From assembly GCA_963575745.1 (NCBI GenBank), contig CAUYUJ010000148.1, positions 603,344 to 667,343 of the forward strand: DNA of 64,000 nucleotides, written 5' to 3'. The DNA comes from Prorocentrum cordatum (lineage: Eukaryota > Sar > Dinophyceae > Prorocentrales > Prorocentraceae). The notes below the pieces were generated by a model. The model saw only the letters and a list, made by a program, of their open reading frames with translations, ran no database searches and was not told where the DNA came from. A program made the position numbers and the translations under genes. This document shows, piece by piece, positions 63,606 through 64,000 of this stretch. Position 1 is the stretch's first letter, and the number at the start of each line of letters is the position of its first letter.

Positions 63606-63624
63606 GTAGCGGTTTTGGCTCAAG
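63604..63624 (+). other. Relic spliced leader, best match
   Basis: CCGTAGC, then GG in place of CA, then TTTTGGCTCAAG: 19 of 21 positions match the dinoflagellate leader. It lies 58 bases upstream of ATG 63682 and on the same strand. Confidence 0.85.
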
Positions 63625-63681
63625 CCTACAGCCACGCCCGACAGCCCAAGCCCGAAGCGCCCGACAGCCCGCGCGACAGTC

Positions 63682-64000
63682 ATGCCGAACGGCGGCGGCG
63701 GCAAGGCCGCAGCCGAGGCCGAGGCTGCCCAAGAGAAGACATCGCCGAAATCGTTCGTCGAGATGAACAGGCGGCGTGGGAGGGACATACGCGAGGGGTG
63801 GCGTGGGGCCCTCGTCGGTTTGAACTGGGACGGCGATCAGGTGGAAGAAAAGTGGCGCTGGACGCCGCCCCCCTCCAGCTTGATCGAGGCCGAGGCGAGC
63901 CCCCTCGACGACCCCCTCGACGAGCACGTCGATCCGACGACGAAGACGAAGGCCATGCCGAAGAAGAAGTCGAAGGCCATGCCGAAGATGAAGAAGCCGA
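63682..64000 (+). CDS. N-terminal part of a basic protein, runs off the window
   Basis: Open from ATG 63682 to the last base (106 codons). It reads MPNGGGGKAAAEAEAAQEKT, then SFVEMNRRRGRDIREGWRGA, GLNWDGDQVEEKWRWTPPPS and an acidic stretch, then Lys-rich KTKAMPKKKSKAMPKMKKP repeats. The overlapping minus-strand frame has no such order and is treated as a shadow. The relic leader 58 bases upstream supports this strand and start. The KKKSKAMPK repeats look like a basic, nucleic-acid-binding or nuclear-targeting tail. Family not recognised from this part. Confidence 0.65.
   Translation, partial: MPNGGGGKAAAEAEAAQEKTSPKSFVEMNRRRGRDIREGWRGALVGLNWDGDQVEEKWRWTPPPSSLIEAEASPLDDPLDEHVDPTTKTKAMPKKKSKAMPKMKKP

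Overview
The window reads as nuclear DNA of a dinoflagellate. It is GC-rich and dominated by simple repeats (AGT, CAT, GGA/TCC, CAA and GTC blocks of hundreds of bases), tandem satellites and small inverted-repeat elements. Genes are sparse and mostly uninterrupted. Six of them carry, just upstream of the start, sequences resembling the dinoflagellate trans-spliced leader (core CCATTTTGGCTCAAG); the best, at 63604-63624, matches 19 of 21 positions. Such relic leaders are known from dinoflagellate genes re-integrated from spliced mRNA. I cannot name the species.

Layout. 1-12200: repeats only: an AGT block, a 33-34 bp array (2820-4850 and 6410-6700), a ~78 bp satellite (6776-8108), a GGCCCCAAGA-type array and a foldback element. 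12206-14130: a broken gene of the endonuclease/exonuclease/phosphatase (EEP) fold. 14350-20815: tandem arrays and over 2 kb of CAT repeats. 20816-33400: dispersed repeats and at least three small inverted-repeat (MITE-like) families; one doubtful coding fragment at 21804-22355. 33400-43100: GGA/TCC blocks, a duplicated ~0.87 kb unit with an AT-rich core, another MITE-like copy and more tandem repeats.

43371-64000 is the gene-bearing part. In order: a cytosine-5 DNA methyltransferase-like protein whose catalytic Cys is replaced by Asn (-); a hAT-like/zinc-finger protein with low-complexity intron-like blocks and a possible BRCT-like end (-); a zinc-finger/coiled-coil protein (-); a membrane-anchored 2-oxoglutarate oxygenase of phytanoyl-CoA dioxygenase type (-); a Gln-rich multi-exon gene (+); a DNA methyltransferase with intact motifs (-); a 471-residue protein of unknown function with a PP1-docking-like motif (+); a HAD-like protein with a 20-residue-repeat coiled coil (-); and the start of a basic protein running off the window (+).

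Two non-coding structures in this part stand out. At 56022-56373 there is a cluster of perfect 34- and 38-bp palindromes nested in a 76-bp inverted repeat. A ~0.74 kb repeat occurs in two nearly identical copies (51081-51817 and 58645-59389), each between genes. A live and a dead-looking methyltransferase, a transposase-like gene and an Fe(II) oxygenase lie within 15 kb; a shared role in DNA modification is only a hypothesis.
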